A stretch of DNA of 6,767 bases from Bacteroidota bacterium (lineage in GTDB: Bacteria; Bacteroidota; Ignavibacteria; UBA10030; UBA8401). A model generated the notes under the pieces. That model saw nothing but the letters and a program-made list of their open reading frames with translations. It made no database searches and was not told where the DNA came from. Shown here one piece after another: positions 1 to 5,380 of this stretch. Positions within the stretch are counted from its first letter, which is position 1. Each line of letters starts with the position of its first letter. The translations under genes and the position numbers were made by a program. The stretch is from contig JAVBYH010000196.1 of assembly GCA_030824175.1 (NCBI GenBank), positions 1 to 6,767 on the forward strand, read 5' to 3'.

Positions 1-81
1 TTCCCGCGCATGAAGACGGCGGGCGCCGTCCTTGCTGCGGAGGTCTCTGACAAGGTCTTCGAAACTGTGAATCGTTTTCAT
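1..81 (-). CDS. 5' end of an unidentified gene, truncated by the window edge
   Basis: The ATG at 79-81 opens 27 codons that run without a stop to the left edge. The peptide begins MKTIHSFEDLVRDLRSKDG and continues with basic residues. A good ribosome binding site (AAGGGAG) sits 7 bases upstream, which makes this a real start. There is no signal peptide; the start looks like a cytoplasmic protein with an amphipathic first helix. The gene follows the PP2C-family gene after an 82-base gap with no convincing terminator or promoter, so it may belong to the same transcript. An opening of the type 'HSFEDLV' followed by a basic stretch resembles the start of some acyltransferase-type enzymes (for example phosphate butyryl/acetyltransferases), but 27 residues are too few to identify a family and I make no functional call. 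Confidence 0.7.
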   Translation of the reverse strand, partial: MKTIHSFEDLVRDLRSKDGARRLHARE

Positions 82-88
82 GCGTTTG

Positions 89-95
89 CTCCCTT
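89..95 (-). promoter_or_regulatory. Ribosome binding site of the left-edge gene
   Basis: AAGGGAG on the minus strand lies 7 bases before the ATG at 81. It is one of the clearer Shine-Dalgarno matches in the window and is the main evidence that the truncated left-edge reading frame is a real gene. Confidence 0.65.
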
Positions 96-163
96 CAGAA
101 AATGCCGGGCGCGCATCCTCCGCCCGTGTCCGGTTCCGAACCGCACAAGGGATGCTGGACTTC

Positions 164-1594
164 CTATTCGATCTTTGTGAATCCGACAGTGACAGCGTTT
201 GTCCGTGCTCCTTTCAGCGTCACAGTAACGGTTCCCCTCTCCGGCAGCGATTCAGCGGCCGCCGGCGTTGTTGTTTTGAATAAGTTTCGTATCGCATTGA
301 CCGGGACGACCTCATACGATGCATTGCCGTACGACAACCTGACGGGAACAACGGAGGACTCGGCCATTCGTATCCTGAAGCGTTCAGTCTGGGCGATCCA
401 TTCGACGCTCACCCGCACCGCAGGCGGCTCCGTTTTCAGCTTCACCGCCGCCGGCGGCGGCACGACCACGCGCGAGGGCGCGGGAGCCGGAACCGTTACC
501 GCCGTGTTGACAAGGGTCGCCTGCGTCGGAGCCGCAGTCTCGCTCGACGCCGTCGTATCCGCGGTCTCTGCATGGAGCACAGTGTCCTGAACAAACGCCG
601 CACTCGCCGGTTCCGGCAACGGCGGTGAGACGGACGCCTGTTCCACAGTGACCGGGGCGGCGATATACAAGGCCGCCGCTGCGATCAGCATCATGCACGC
701 GAAAATTCCGGCCCCGATCGCCCATTTCGTCCCGCGCCTCATCCCCTCCGTATCCGTTCCCTTGTTTCCATCCCGCGTTTTGATGGGCTCCGCCGAGCAA
801 TATGCAAGTGCCACGCCGATGTTGTCGGCGCCGCCCGCCGCTTGCGCCGATGCGACAAGCGCTTTGACCGCTTCGCGCGTGCCGGCGGCATTGTTGACGA
901 TACCTTCGATCTCGGTGTCGTCGACATTGTCGTGAAGACCGTCTGTGCTGAAGAGCACGATGTCGTTCTGCAGCAGCTCTATGCTGTGCACCTGCGGCAA
1001 CACTGCCTCGTGCATGCCGATCGTCGTACTGGCATGACGCATGGGATGGATGAGCATCTCGGCGTACGTGATCTCGCCCTTCTTGTACAACTGCCAGGCG
1101 TGGCTGTCGTCGTCGGTCGCATGGAAGATCTGCTCTCCGCGAATGATGTAACATCTGCTGGTGCCGACGTTGCCCACGTGAAGATACGTCTTGTCGTCAT
1201 GCTCGTTGAACGTGATCAGTCCGAACGTGAACGTCGTGCCGACTTCCTGTGTTCCCTGCGATGCGCCGAACCGCTCGCGGATCTTCCGGTTGAGCGTCTG
1301 AAACACCTCGAGAATGAGGGCGGTATGGTCGATGACCGGCAGGCCCCGTTGCTTCGCCAGCGTCTCGTATCCGCCGTTGATGAACAGGTTCGACAAATAT
1401 TCCGTCGCCATCGAACTCGCAACCACTCCGCCGTTGGGCCCTCCCATGCCGTTCGCAACGCCGAGCACGGCGAGAATATCGGGGGACATGCGCGCCGACG
1501 GACCGGCTGCAAGGCAGAAAACGCTGTCTTCGTTCAACTCCTGCTCGCGGCCGAGACGTTTCTCGGCGACAAGATCTATATACAGTTTCGACAT
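164..1594 (-). CDS. Membrane-anchored PP2C-family (PPM) protein with divergent active site
   Basis: 476 residues. Residues 1-267 form a PP2C/PPM Ser/Thr phosphatase domain, seen in order as NEDS (21-24), GVANGMGG (45-52), VGTT (118-121), HVGNVGTSR (139-147), STDGL (216-220) and GGADNIG (254-260). A basic stretch (MRRGTK, 285-290) precedes one membrane helix (about 291-313). A Pro/Ala/Thr/Ser-rich linker (about 314-390) and an 85-residue beta-rich domain (about 392-476) follow. The expected topology is phosphatase domain in the cytoplasm and tail in the periplasm. Family members hydrolyse phospho-Ser/Thr using two metal ions. Metal-ligand Asp23, Asp218 and Asp257 are present, but the Asp of the DGMGG motif is Asn48 (AAC at 1451-1453). 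The Arg five residues before Asp23 is Gln18, the Glu of the GExAS motif is Val57, and GDSR is GTSR. Activity may be weak, altered or absent. The gene starts 10 bases after the upstream gene's stop with no clear Shine-Dalgarno, so it is probably translated by coupling within one operon. Family assignment is secure; catalytic status is not. Confidence 0.9.
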   Translation of the reverse strand: MSKLYIDLVAEKRLGREQELNEDSVFCLAAGPSARMSPDILAVLGVANGMGGPNGGVVASSMATEYLSNLFINGGYETLAKQRGLPVIDHTALILEVFQTLNRKIRERFGASQGTQEVGTTFTFGLITFNEHDDKTYLHVGNVGTSRCYIIRGEQIFHATDDDSHAWQLYKKGEITYAEMLIHPMRHASTTIGMHEAVLPQVHSIELLQNDIVLFSTDGLHDNVDDTEIEGIVNNAAGTREAVKALVASAQAAGGADNIGVALAYCSAEPIKTRDGNKGTDTEGMRRGTKWAIGAGIFACMMLIAAAALYIAAPVTVEQASVSPPLPEPASAAFVQDTVLHAETADTTASSETAAPTQATLVNTAVTVPAPAPSRVVVPPPAAVKLKTEPPAVRVSVEWIAQTERFRIRMAESSVVPVRLSYGNASYEVVPVNAIRNLFKTTTPAAAESLPERGTVTVTLKGARTNAVTVGFTKIE

Positions 1595-1604
1595 AGCGTG
1601 CTAT

Positions 1605-2735
1605 CTATTTTTTCGTTGTACCGCTTTCCTTGCCCGCGGCTCTGCCAAGGCATTTCAATTTAAATGTCTTCACAGTTTCGTCGGACGCCGTCACGAGCCG
1701 CCTGAGGAGCATGGGATTATAGAAGGAGAAGAAACTCCTGATCCTTTCGGCATCCCCCAGGCGGTGTGCCTTCGTGCTGATCTGCCAGACGTACGCCTCG
1801 TCGATGATGTCGATGAGCACGTTTTTCAGATATCGATCATTCACAAGATCGCCGTTCTTGAACGGATCCAGCGTGAAAAGATACTCGGGATCATCCGCCT
1901 TCACCGCCGCGTCATACCGATCGATGCCCTCGGGCTTCGCATCGGACACTGCGGAGGCCGTTCGTGCGAGGCTGTCGCGCTCATTCTTCAACGCGATGTT
2001 GGCGGCGACAAGGAACTCGTTCTCGCGGATCTTCTTCCTGAGCTCGGCCTCCGATGCCGCTGCGAGCGACCGATGGTTCTCGTTCGCCGCGCGCCCCTCC
2101 TCCAGCGCCCCGGCCTCGGACTGCCACGGAAGGGCGAAGCGCAGCGTGATACCGGCGTACGAATACTTCTCGCGCGGGAAGCCCGCGACATTCGTGATGC
2201 TCTCGGTCGTCTTCGTCACGATCCAACGGTGCTCGACCCCCGCGGACACGTACGGCGAGAGTGCGGCCGTCAGGCCGAGATCCACACCCACCGACGGAAC
2301 GACCATGTAGCGCGTCGAGTTGTTCGTGTACGTCAGCTCGATCGAGGGACCCGCATAGATGCCGAACAGGGAGAGCCTGAGCAGAGGATAGTGTATCGCG
2401 AGTTCCGGCGCTGCGATCTGAACGGCATCGTCGTATGCGTATGCGATCCGGTGGGCGGAACCGATCTTCAGTCCGGGGAGAATGAGCAGATCGTCCGAGG
2501 CTTCACTCCGCGCGGAAAAAATTCGGTTGAGCATTGGCGTCTTCACTGCCGCGATGCCGAACCTTCCGCCCGCCGCATACCCGTAGTAGCCGCCGTAAAT
2601 GGCCTGGCCATACCATTCGAACGAGAGCGACTGAAGGAATGGGGAGGACTCCTTCTGCTGAGCATTCACTCTCTGTGTGCCGAAAGCGCACAGGGACGAT
2701 AACAGCACAACGTATGCGTGTAGTTTCCAACCCAT
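1605..2735 (-). CDS. Exported envelope protein: beta-barrel-like N-terminal half, coiled coil, helical C-terminal domain
   Basis: 376 residues, family not recognised. Residues 1-25 form a Sec signal peptide (basic start, hydrophobic VVLLSSLCAF core, probable signal peptidase I cut after VNA). Cys16 does not sit in a proper lipobox. Residues 35-205 are rich in aromatic and glycine residues with alternating hydrophobic stretches (FEWYGQAIYGGYYGY, LSLFGIYAGPSIELTYT, SPYVSAGVEHRWIV, YSYAGITLRFALPW). These resemble strands of a small outer-membrane beta-barrel. Residues 207-262 are charged and heptad-like, probably a coiled coil. Residues 265-365 look like a globular helical domain (EYLFTLDPFKNGDLVNDRY onward). 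A barrel-then-coil layout suggests an outer-membrane anchor with a periplasmic or surface stalk. This is inferred from composition only. The gene is first in its operon behind a strong promoter, with a weak G-rich ribosome binding site, and is followed 10 bases later by the PP2C-family gene. A link between the two in envelope signalling is plausible but unproven. Confidence 0.85.
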   Translation of the reverse strand: MGWKLHAYVVLLSSLCAFGTQRVNAQQKESSPFLQSLSFEWYGQAIYGGYYGYAAGGRFGIAAVKTPMLNRIFSARSEASDDLLILPGLKIGSAHRIAYAYDDAVQIAAPELAIHYPLLRLSLFGIYAGPSIELTYTNNSTRYMVVPSVGVDLGLTAALSPYVSAGVEHRWIVTKTTESITNVAGFPREKYSYAGITLRFALPWQSEAGALEEGRAANENHRSLAAASEAELRKKIRENEFLVAANIALKNERDSLARTASAVSDAKPEGIDRYDAAVKADDPEYLFTLDPFKNGDLVNDRYLKNVLIDIIDEAYVWQISTKAHRLGDAERIRSFFSFYNPMLLRRLVTASDETVKTFKLKCLGRAAGKESGTTKK

Positions 2736-2768
2736 GGTTTTCAGCCCCCGTCGATGATATGTGTTAGT

Positions 2769-2797
2769 ATTATATTCTTATTTATACACTTTGTCAA
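2769..2797 (-). promoter_or_regulatory. Consensus sigma-70-type promoter of the envelope protein/PP2C operon
   Basis: Read on the minus strand, TTGACA (2792-2797) and TATAAT (2769-2774) are separated by exactly 17 bases. That is a perfect match to the housekeeping bacterial consensus. The spacer is AT-rich in an otherwise GC-rich region. Transcription should start near 2762, giving a leader of about 27 bases before the ATG at 2735. The promoter sits just downstream of the terminator that closes the preceding unit. A Bacteroides-type promoter (TTTG near -33, TAnnTTTG near -7) is not evident here. Confidence 0.85.
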
Positions 2798-2824
2798 CAA
2801 CCATCGGGGGGGCATGGGTGCAGC

Positions 2825-2856
2825 AAAAAAAAAACCCATATCCGGACGGATATGGG
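2825..2856 (-). terminator. Intrinsic terminator after the glycoside hydrolase gene
   Basis: On the minus strand a perfect 9-bp stem (CCCATATCC / GGATATGGG, 2835-2856) with a 4-base loop is followed directly by ten T residues (2825-2834). It lies 42 bases past the stop of the glycoside hydrolase gene and 28 bases before the -35 box of the next promoter, so it insulates the two units. There is no T tract on the plus-strand side, so it acts in the minus direction. Confidence 0.93.
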
Positions 2857-2898
2857 GCAGAAAGACGCACACAGACGAGCAACGCCGCACATAGGGTG

Positions 2899-4065
2899 TC
2901 AGCGCGTGAATGGAAGACTGACGTAGTAGACACCCAGCTCCGTCAGCTGACCATCAGCCGGAGCCAGGAGGTACGTGAACCTGGAATCGGGTTGTCCCCC
3001 CCTGCCGTAGAACCATGCATATCGGAAGACGTCGCTCCGCGTCTCGCAGATGTTCACCATTTCGGCCATCTGCACTTTCTGCTTCGCATACGAATTGATC
3101 TGCGCATTCCAATTCGCCATCTCGGTGATCCAGATTTTCTTCCCGTATTTCTTCAACCGGTCCAGCTGCGCCGCAAGCCCGTAGTCGTACCAATGGAATG
3201 CGAGATAGTCGATGCGCGGGAGGCGCTGGTTATTCGCCTTCTGGTACTCGGCGTAGAACGCGTCGAGCCACACGACGGGATCCGAGTAGCCGGACATCGT
3301 CCCCCAGTTCATCGCGGGACCGACGAGCGACACGGTGCGCCCCTGCGCGGCAAGGTCGTTAATGACCTGTTCGTACTTCAGCCAGTCCGCGGCCGCCTGC
3401 GCCGGACTGCGGTTCGCCTGGTCCGTGAGGTTCGGCTCGTTCATCACTAGCACATACTTCACCTCGGCGTGCGCGAGGATGAATGTCTTCACGGCGTTCA
3501 TATCCGCAGCGCTTGTATTTCCTCCCCACAACATCGGAAGATACTCCATGTTGTACCGCGTGTAATAGGCCGCGGGCACACCGCTGTTCGGCGCCTTCCC
3601 CCAGTTGTACCACCAGCTCACGCCGTTCGCGAGCGCCTCCATGTCCGCTGGGGATGCGAGATCGAACGAGATCCCGCGCTTCGGACTTTTCGTGAGGAGA
3701 GCGGAGTACACATAGATGGGTATGGAAGCGGAGGTTCCCACATTGCCCGCCGCGTCCGTCGCCCTGGCCTCGATGGAGTATCCGCCGAGCACGCCCGCAG
3801 TGGGCCACGTGCATTCGTACGGTGCCGTCGCATCCGTCCCGACCTTCGCGCCGTTCACGTAAAAATCCACCGACACCACGCCCTTGTTGTCCGAGGCCGT
3901 CGCGGCGAGCGTATACGTCATGTCGGAGCTGAGTTCCGCCATGCTCGCGGGGAATGTTACGGACACCGTCGGCGGCTGCGTGTCGGTGTCTGTTGGTGTG
4001 TCCTTCGTACAGCCGGCGAGCAGCGCAAGGAAGACGATTATTGTGCAGCACACGTTGACTCTCAT
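2899..4065 (-). CDS. Lipoprotein with Ig-like domain and GH128/Asl1-type glycoside hydrolase domain
   Basis: 388 residues from the ATG at 4065. An in-frame TTG at 4143 would add 26 residues before the lipoprotein signal and is unlikely; the ATG has AGGA six bases upstream. Residues 1-19 are a lipoprotein signal with lipobox LAGC (Cys19), followed by a Thr/Asp-rich tether (20-30). Residues 31-119 are a bacterial Ig-like domain (QPPTVSVTFP opening, SVDFYVNG, ARATDAAGN). Residues 126-388 match the Asl1-like/GH128 catalytic fold: KRGISFD, VSWWYNWG, YLPMLWG, VMNEPN, IDYLAFHWYDYG and KIWITEMANWN. Glu210 (NEP) is the likely acid/base and Glu315 (ITE) the likely nucleophile. Characterised family members cut beta-1,3-glucans; the substrate here is inferred. 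The mature enzyme should be lipid-anchored in the envelope, possibly surface exposed because of the acidic tether. It is the last gene of the SPFH-RHH unit, after a 74-base gap with no visible promoter or terminator. A run of seven G residues interrupts the 3' part but the frame stays open. Confidence 0.9.
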   Translation of the reverse strand: MRVNVCCTIIVFLALLAGCTKDTPTDTDTQPPTVSVTFPASMAELSSDMTYTLAATASDNKGVVSVDFYVNGAKVGTDATAPYECTWPTAGVLGGYSIEARATDAAGNVGTSASIPIYVYSALLTKSPKRGISFDLASPADMEALANGVSWWYNWGKAPNSGVPAAYYTRYNMEYLPMLWGGNTSAADMNAVKTFILAHAEVKYVLVMNEPNLTDQANRSPAQAAADWLKYEQVINDLAAQGRTVSLVGPAMNWGTMSGYSDPVVWLDAFYAEYQKANNQRLPRIDYLAFHWYDYGLAAQLDRLKKYGKKIWITEMANWNAQINSYAKQKVQMAEMVNICETRSDVFRYAWFYGRGGQPDSRFTYLLAPADGQLTELGVYYVSLPFTR

Positions 4066-4071
4066 GGAGCA

Positions 4072-4075
4072 TCCT
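4072..4075 (-). promoter_or_regulatory. Ribosome binding site deciding the lipoprotein start
   Basis: AGGA on the minus strand lies six bases before the ATG at 4065. It supports that start over the in-frame TTG at 4143. The TTG would place a hydrophilic, basic 26-residue extension ahead of the lipoprotein signal peptide, which is not compatible with lipoprotein export. Confidence 0.6.
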
Positions 4076-4139
4076 GTTGTAAGTGATGAATCGTATCGCT
4101 GGTTCTTCTTCCGCTCCTTCGTGCAGTGCGGCAGTGTTT

Positions 4140-4346
4140 TCAATCGGCCTCATCCCATCCGGTGTCCTGCGCGGCGGCCGTGTCACGGGCGGGGGCGGGC
4201 CTCGCCCTTCCCGCCCGCTTCACCTCGCGGCTCAGCAGGAATTCGATCTGCGAATTGACGCTGCGCAGATCGTCCGCCGCCCATCGTTCGAGGGCGTCGT
4301 AGACTCCCGCATCGATGCGCAGGAGGAATTTTTTCTTCCCGCTCAT
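4140..4346 (-). CDS. Small Arc-type ribbon-helix-helix DNA-binding protein
   Basis: 68 residues. The pattern fits a ribbon-helix-helix (Arc/MetJ-like) domain: a short basic N-terminus with one strand (KKKFLLRID, 4-12), helix A (about 15-27, VYDALERWAADD) and helix B (about 29-46, beginning SVNSQIEFLL, the usual RSVNxxI start of Arc-type helix B). The last 20 residues are an Ala/Pro/Asp-rich, probably disordered tail. Such proteins dimerise through the strand, insert it into the DNA major groove and often act as repressors, including antitoxins. The start ATG overlaps the stop of the SPFH gene by one base (TGATG), and no good Shine-Dalgarno is seen, so translation is probably coupled to SPFH. 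No toxin-like gene is adjacent, which argues against a classic toxin-antitoxin pair. Autoregulation of the SPFH promoter is a reasonable guess, not shown. Confidence 0.85.
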   Translation of the reverse strand: MSGKKKFLLRIDAGVYDALERWAADDLRSVNSQIEFLLSREVKRAGRARPAPARDTAAAQDTGWDEAD

Positions 4347-5218
4347 CAGTACAGCGTTCCCGTGTTGATCACCGGCTGCGCCTGGCTCTCGGAGACGAGC
4401 GCGACGAGCAGGTTGTTCACCATCGTGGCCTTCTTCTCCTCGTCAAGCGTGACGATGTGCTGCTCGGCGAGCGACTTCAGGGCCTGGTCCACCATGCCCA
4501 CGGCTCCTTCGACGATGAGCTTGCGCGCGGCGATGATCGCCTGCGCCTGCTGACGCCGGAGCATCGCCTGCGCGATCTCGGCCGCATACGCGAGATGGCT
4601 CAAACGCGATTCGAGCACCTGCACACCGGCGACCTCGAGCCTCGTCTGCAGCTGCACCTTCAGCGCGTCTGCGATCTCCTGCTGATTGCCGCGGAGCGAC
4701 GAGCGCTCGCCGTCCTGCGCGTCGTACGGGTATTCCGTTGCAAGCGTGCGGATCGCCGTCTCGGCCTGGATGGCGACGAACTGTTCGTAGTTGTCGACGT
4801 CGAAGAGCGCGCGCGACGAATCGGTGACATGCCACACGACGACGGCCGCGATCTCGATCGGATTGCCGTGGAGATCGTTCACCTTGATCTTCTCACTGTT
4901 GAAGTTCCTGATCCGCAGCGACACCTTGTGCTTCACCGTGAACGGGTTCGCCCACCAGAAGCCCGTATCGCGCACGGTGCCGATGTATTTTCCAAAGAGC
5001 ACGAGCACACGCGCCTCGTTCGGATGAACGATGAAGAGCCCGATCATCCAGAAGAACCAAACAATGAAGAGCGGAATGATCACAAGCAGCAGCGCCGGTT
5101 CTTGTGTCCGTATCGCGATGACCACGGAAAGGATGTTGATGAGAATCATGAGGAGCAATATACCGAGGGCGGGGAATCCGCCCACCTTCTTCGCTTGAAA
5201 TTCCGTCACAGTGTTCAT
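4346..5218 (-). CDS. SPFH/Band-7 (stomatin/prohibitin-like) membrane protein
   Basis: 290 residues from the ATG at 5218. An ATG three codons earlier (5227) lies inside the GAAAGGG ribosome binding site and is unlikely. Two hydrophobic helices (about 15-36 and 42-64) form a membrane hairpin. The SPFH domain follows (about 65-210), opening with the typical HPNEARVLVLFGKYIGTVRD and GFWWANPF and including GNPIEIAAVVVWHVTD, DNYEQFVAIQAETAIRTLA and GVQVLESRLSHLAYAAEIA. A helical region follows (about 212-255, AMLRRQQAQAIIAARKLIVEGA), which in this family mediates oligomerisation. SPFH proteins assemble into large membrane rings or microdomains and modulate proteases or other membrane proteins. The specific partner is unknown here, and no NfeD-like protease partner is adjacent. 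It has its own promoter and shares a transcript with the RHH gene through a stop/start overlap, and probably also with the glycoside hydrolase gene. Confidence 0.93.
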   Translation of the reverse strand: MNTVTEFQAKKVGGFPALGILLLMILINILSVVIAIRTQEPALLLVIIPLFIVWFFWMIGLFIVHPNEARVLVLFGKYIGTVRDTGFWWANPFTVKHKVSLRIRNFNSEKIKVNDLHGNPIEIAAVVVWHVTDSSRALFDVDNYEQFVAIQAETAIRTLATEYPYDAQDGERSSLRGNQQEIADALKVQLQTRLEVAGVQVLESRLSHLAYAAEIAQAMLRRQQAQAIIAARKLIVEGAVGMVDQALKSLAEQHIVTLDEEKKATMVNNLLVALVSESQAQPVINTGTLY

Positions 5219-5226
5219 GGAAAGCA

Positions 5227-5233
5227 TCCCTTT
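5227..5233 (-). promoter_or_regulatory. Ribosome binding site deciding the SPFH start
   Basis: AAAGGGA on the minus strand ends 8 bases before the ATG at 5218, a normal spacing. The alternative ATG at 5227 overlaps this element and would have no spacer, so the shorter 290-residue form is preferred over 293. Confidence 0.65.
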
Positions 5234-5241
5234 CAGTTGGT

Positions 5242-5260
5242 TGATATTGACATGATATCA
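5242..5260. promoter_or_regulatory. Candidate operator: dyad over the SPFH promoter
   Basis: TGATAT and ATATCA form a perfect inverted repeat separated by 7 bases, and the right arm is itself part of the 8-base palindrome TGATATCA (5253-5260). The dyad covers the -10 box and the expected transcription start, where a bound repressor would block initiation. A further pair, TTGACA (5247-5252) and TGTCAA (5275-5280), gives a second, wider dyad that includes the -35 box. The ribbon-helix-helix protein encoded in the same transcript is the obvious candidate to bind here. Short AT-rich dyads occur by chance in promoters, so this remains a hypothesis. Confidence 0.35.
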
Positions 5261-5280
5261 CTTTAATATTCCATTGTCAA
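5252..5280 (-). promoter_or_regulatory. Sigma-70-type promoter of the SPFH-RHH unit
   Basis: Read on the minus strand, TTGACA (5275-5280, perfect) and TATCAT (5252-5257, five of six to TATAAT) are separated by exactly 17 AT-rich bases. Transcription would start near 5245, leaving a leader of about 27 bases, nearly the same geometry as the promoter at 2769-2797. It lies between the terminator of the upstream secreted-protein gene and the SPFH start. Confidence 0.78.
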
Positions 5281-5304
5281 GTGGAATCGGCGGCGTTGCA
5301 CAAC

Positions 5305-5333
5305 AAAAAACCCCCGCCGAAAATGGGCGGGGG
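5305..5333 (-). terminator. Intrinsic terminator after the T9SS cargo gene
   Basis: On the minus strand a GC-only 8-bp stem (CCCCCGCC / GGCGGGGG, arms 5311-5318 and 5326-5333) with a 7-base loop is followed at once by six T residues (5305-5310). It stands about 48 bases past the TAA of the T9SS-sorted protein and 24 bases before the -35 box of the SPFH promoter, so it separates the two units. Confidence 0.9.
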
Positions 5334-5380
5334 CCGGTGCATCACAAACACATAAGTCATTGTAATCATACACTATCCAG

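Noticed and set aside
126..146. Hairpin in the gap after the PP2C gene (CGGTT / AACCG with an extended GTG / CAC pair)
   Set aside because: On the minus strand it is followed by GC-rich sequence rather than a T tract, so it is not an intrinsic terminator. It is too short to claim any other role.
842..1663. 273-codon open frame on the plus strand
   Set aside because: Antisense to the PP2C domain, whose motifs are clear on the minus strand. Composition is Arg/His/Val-heavy and no ribosome binding site was noted.
1314..2702. 462-codon open frame on the plus strand opposite the envelope protein and PP2C genes
   Set aside because: The peptide is Arg/Cys-rich with no domain pattern and lies antisense to two well-supported genes, spanning their junction. 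It is the usual third-position shadow in GC-rich DNA.
4066..4143. N-terminal extension of the glycoside hydrolase from the TTG at 4143
   Set aside because: It would bury the lipoprotein signal peptide behind 26 polar residues. The ATG at 4065 has its own ribosome binding site.
3359..4186. 275-codon minus-strand frame overlapping the glycoside hydrolase gene
   Set aside because: Out-of-frame shadow with Arg/Gly/His-rich composition. The GH128 motifs and lipobox are in the other frame.
4140..4346. Antitoxin half of a toxin-antitoxin pair
   Set aside because: The only neighbours are a full-length SPFH protein and a glycosidase lipoprotein. No small toxin-like frame with a recognisable start lies next to it on either strand.
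4457..5266. 269-codon open frame on the plus strand opposite the SPFH gene
   Set aside because: Its composition (Arg/His/Asp-rich, repeated DRRLG-like strings) is that of a reverse-strand shadow. The SPFH domain is unambiguous on the other strand.
5247..5280. TTGACA on the plus strand at 5247 as a divergent promoter
   Set aside because: No -10-like box stands 16-18 bases downstream on the plus strand, and no plus-strand gene follows.
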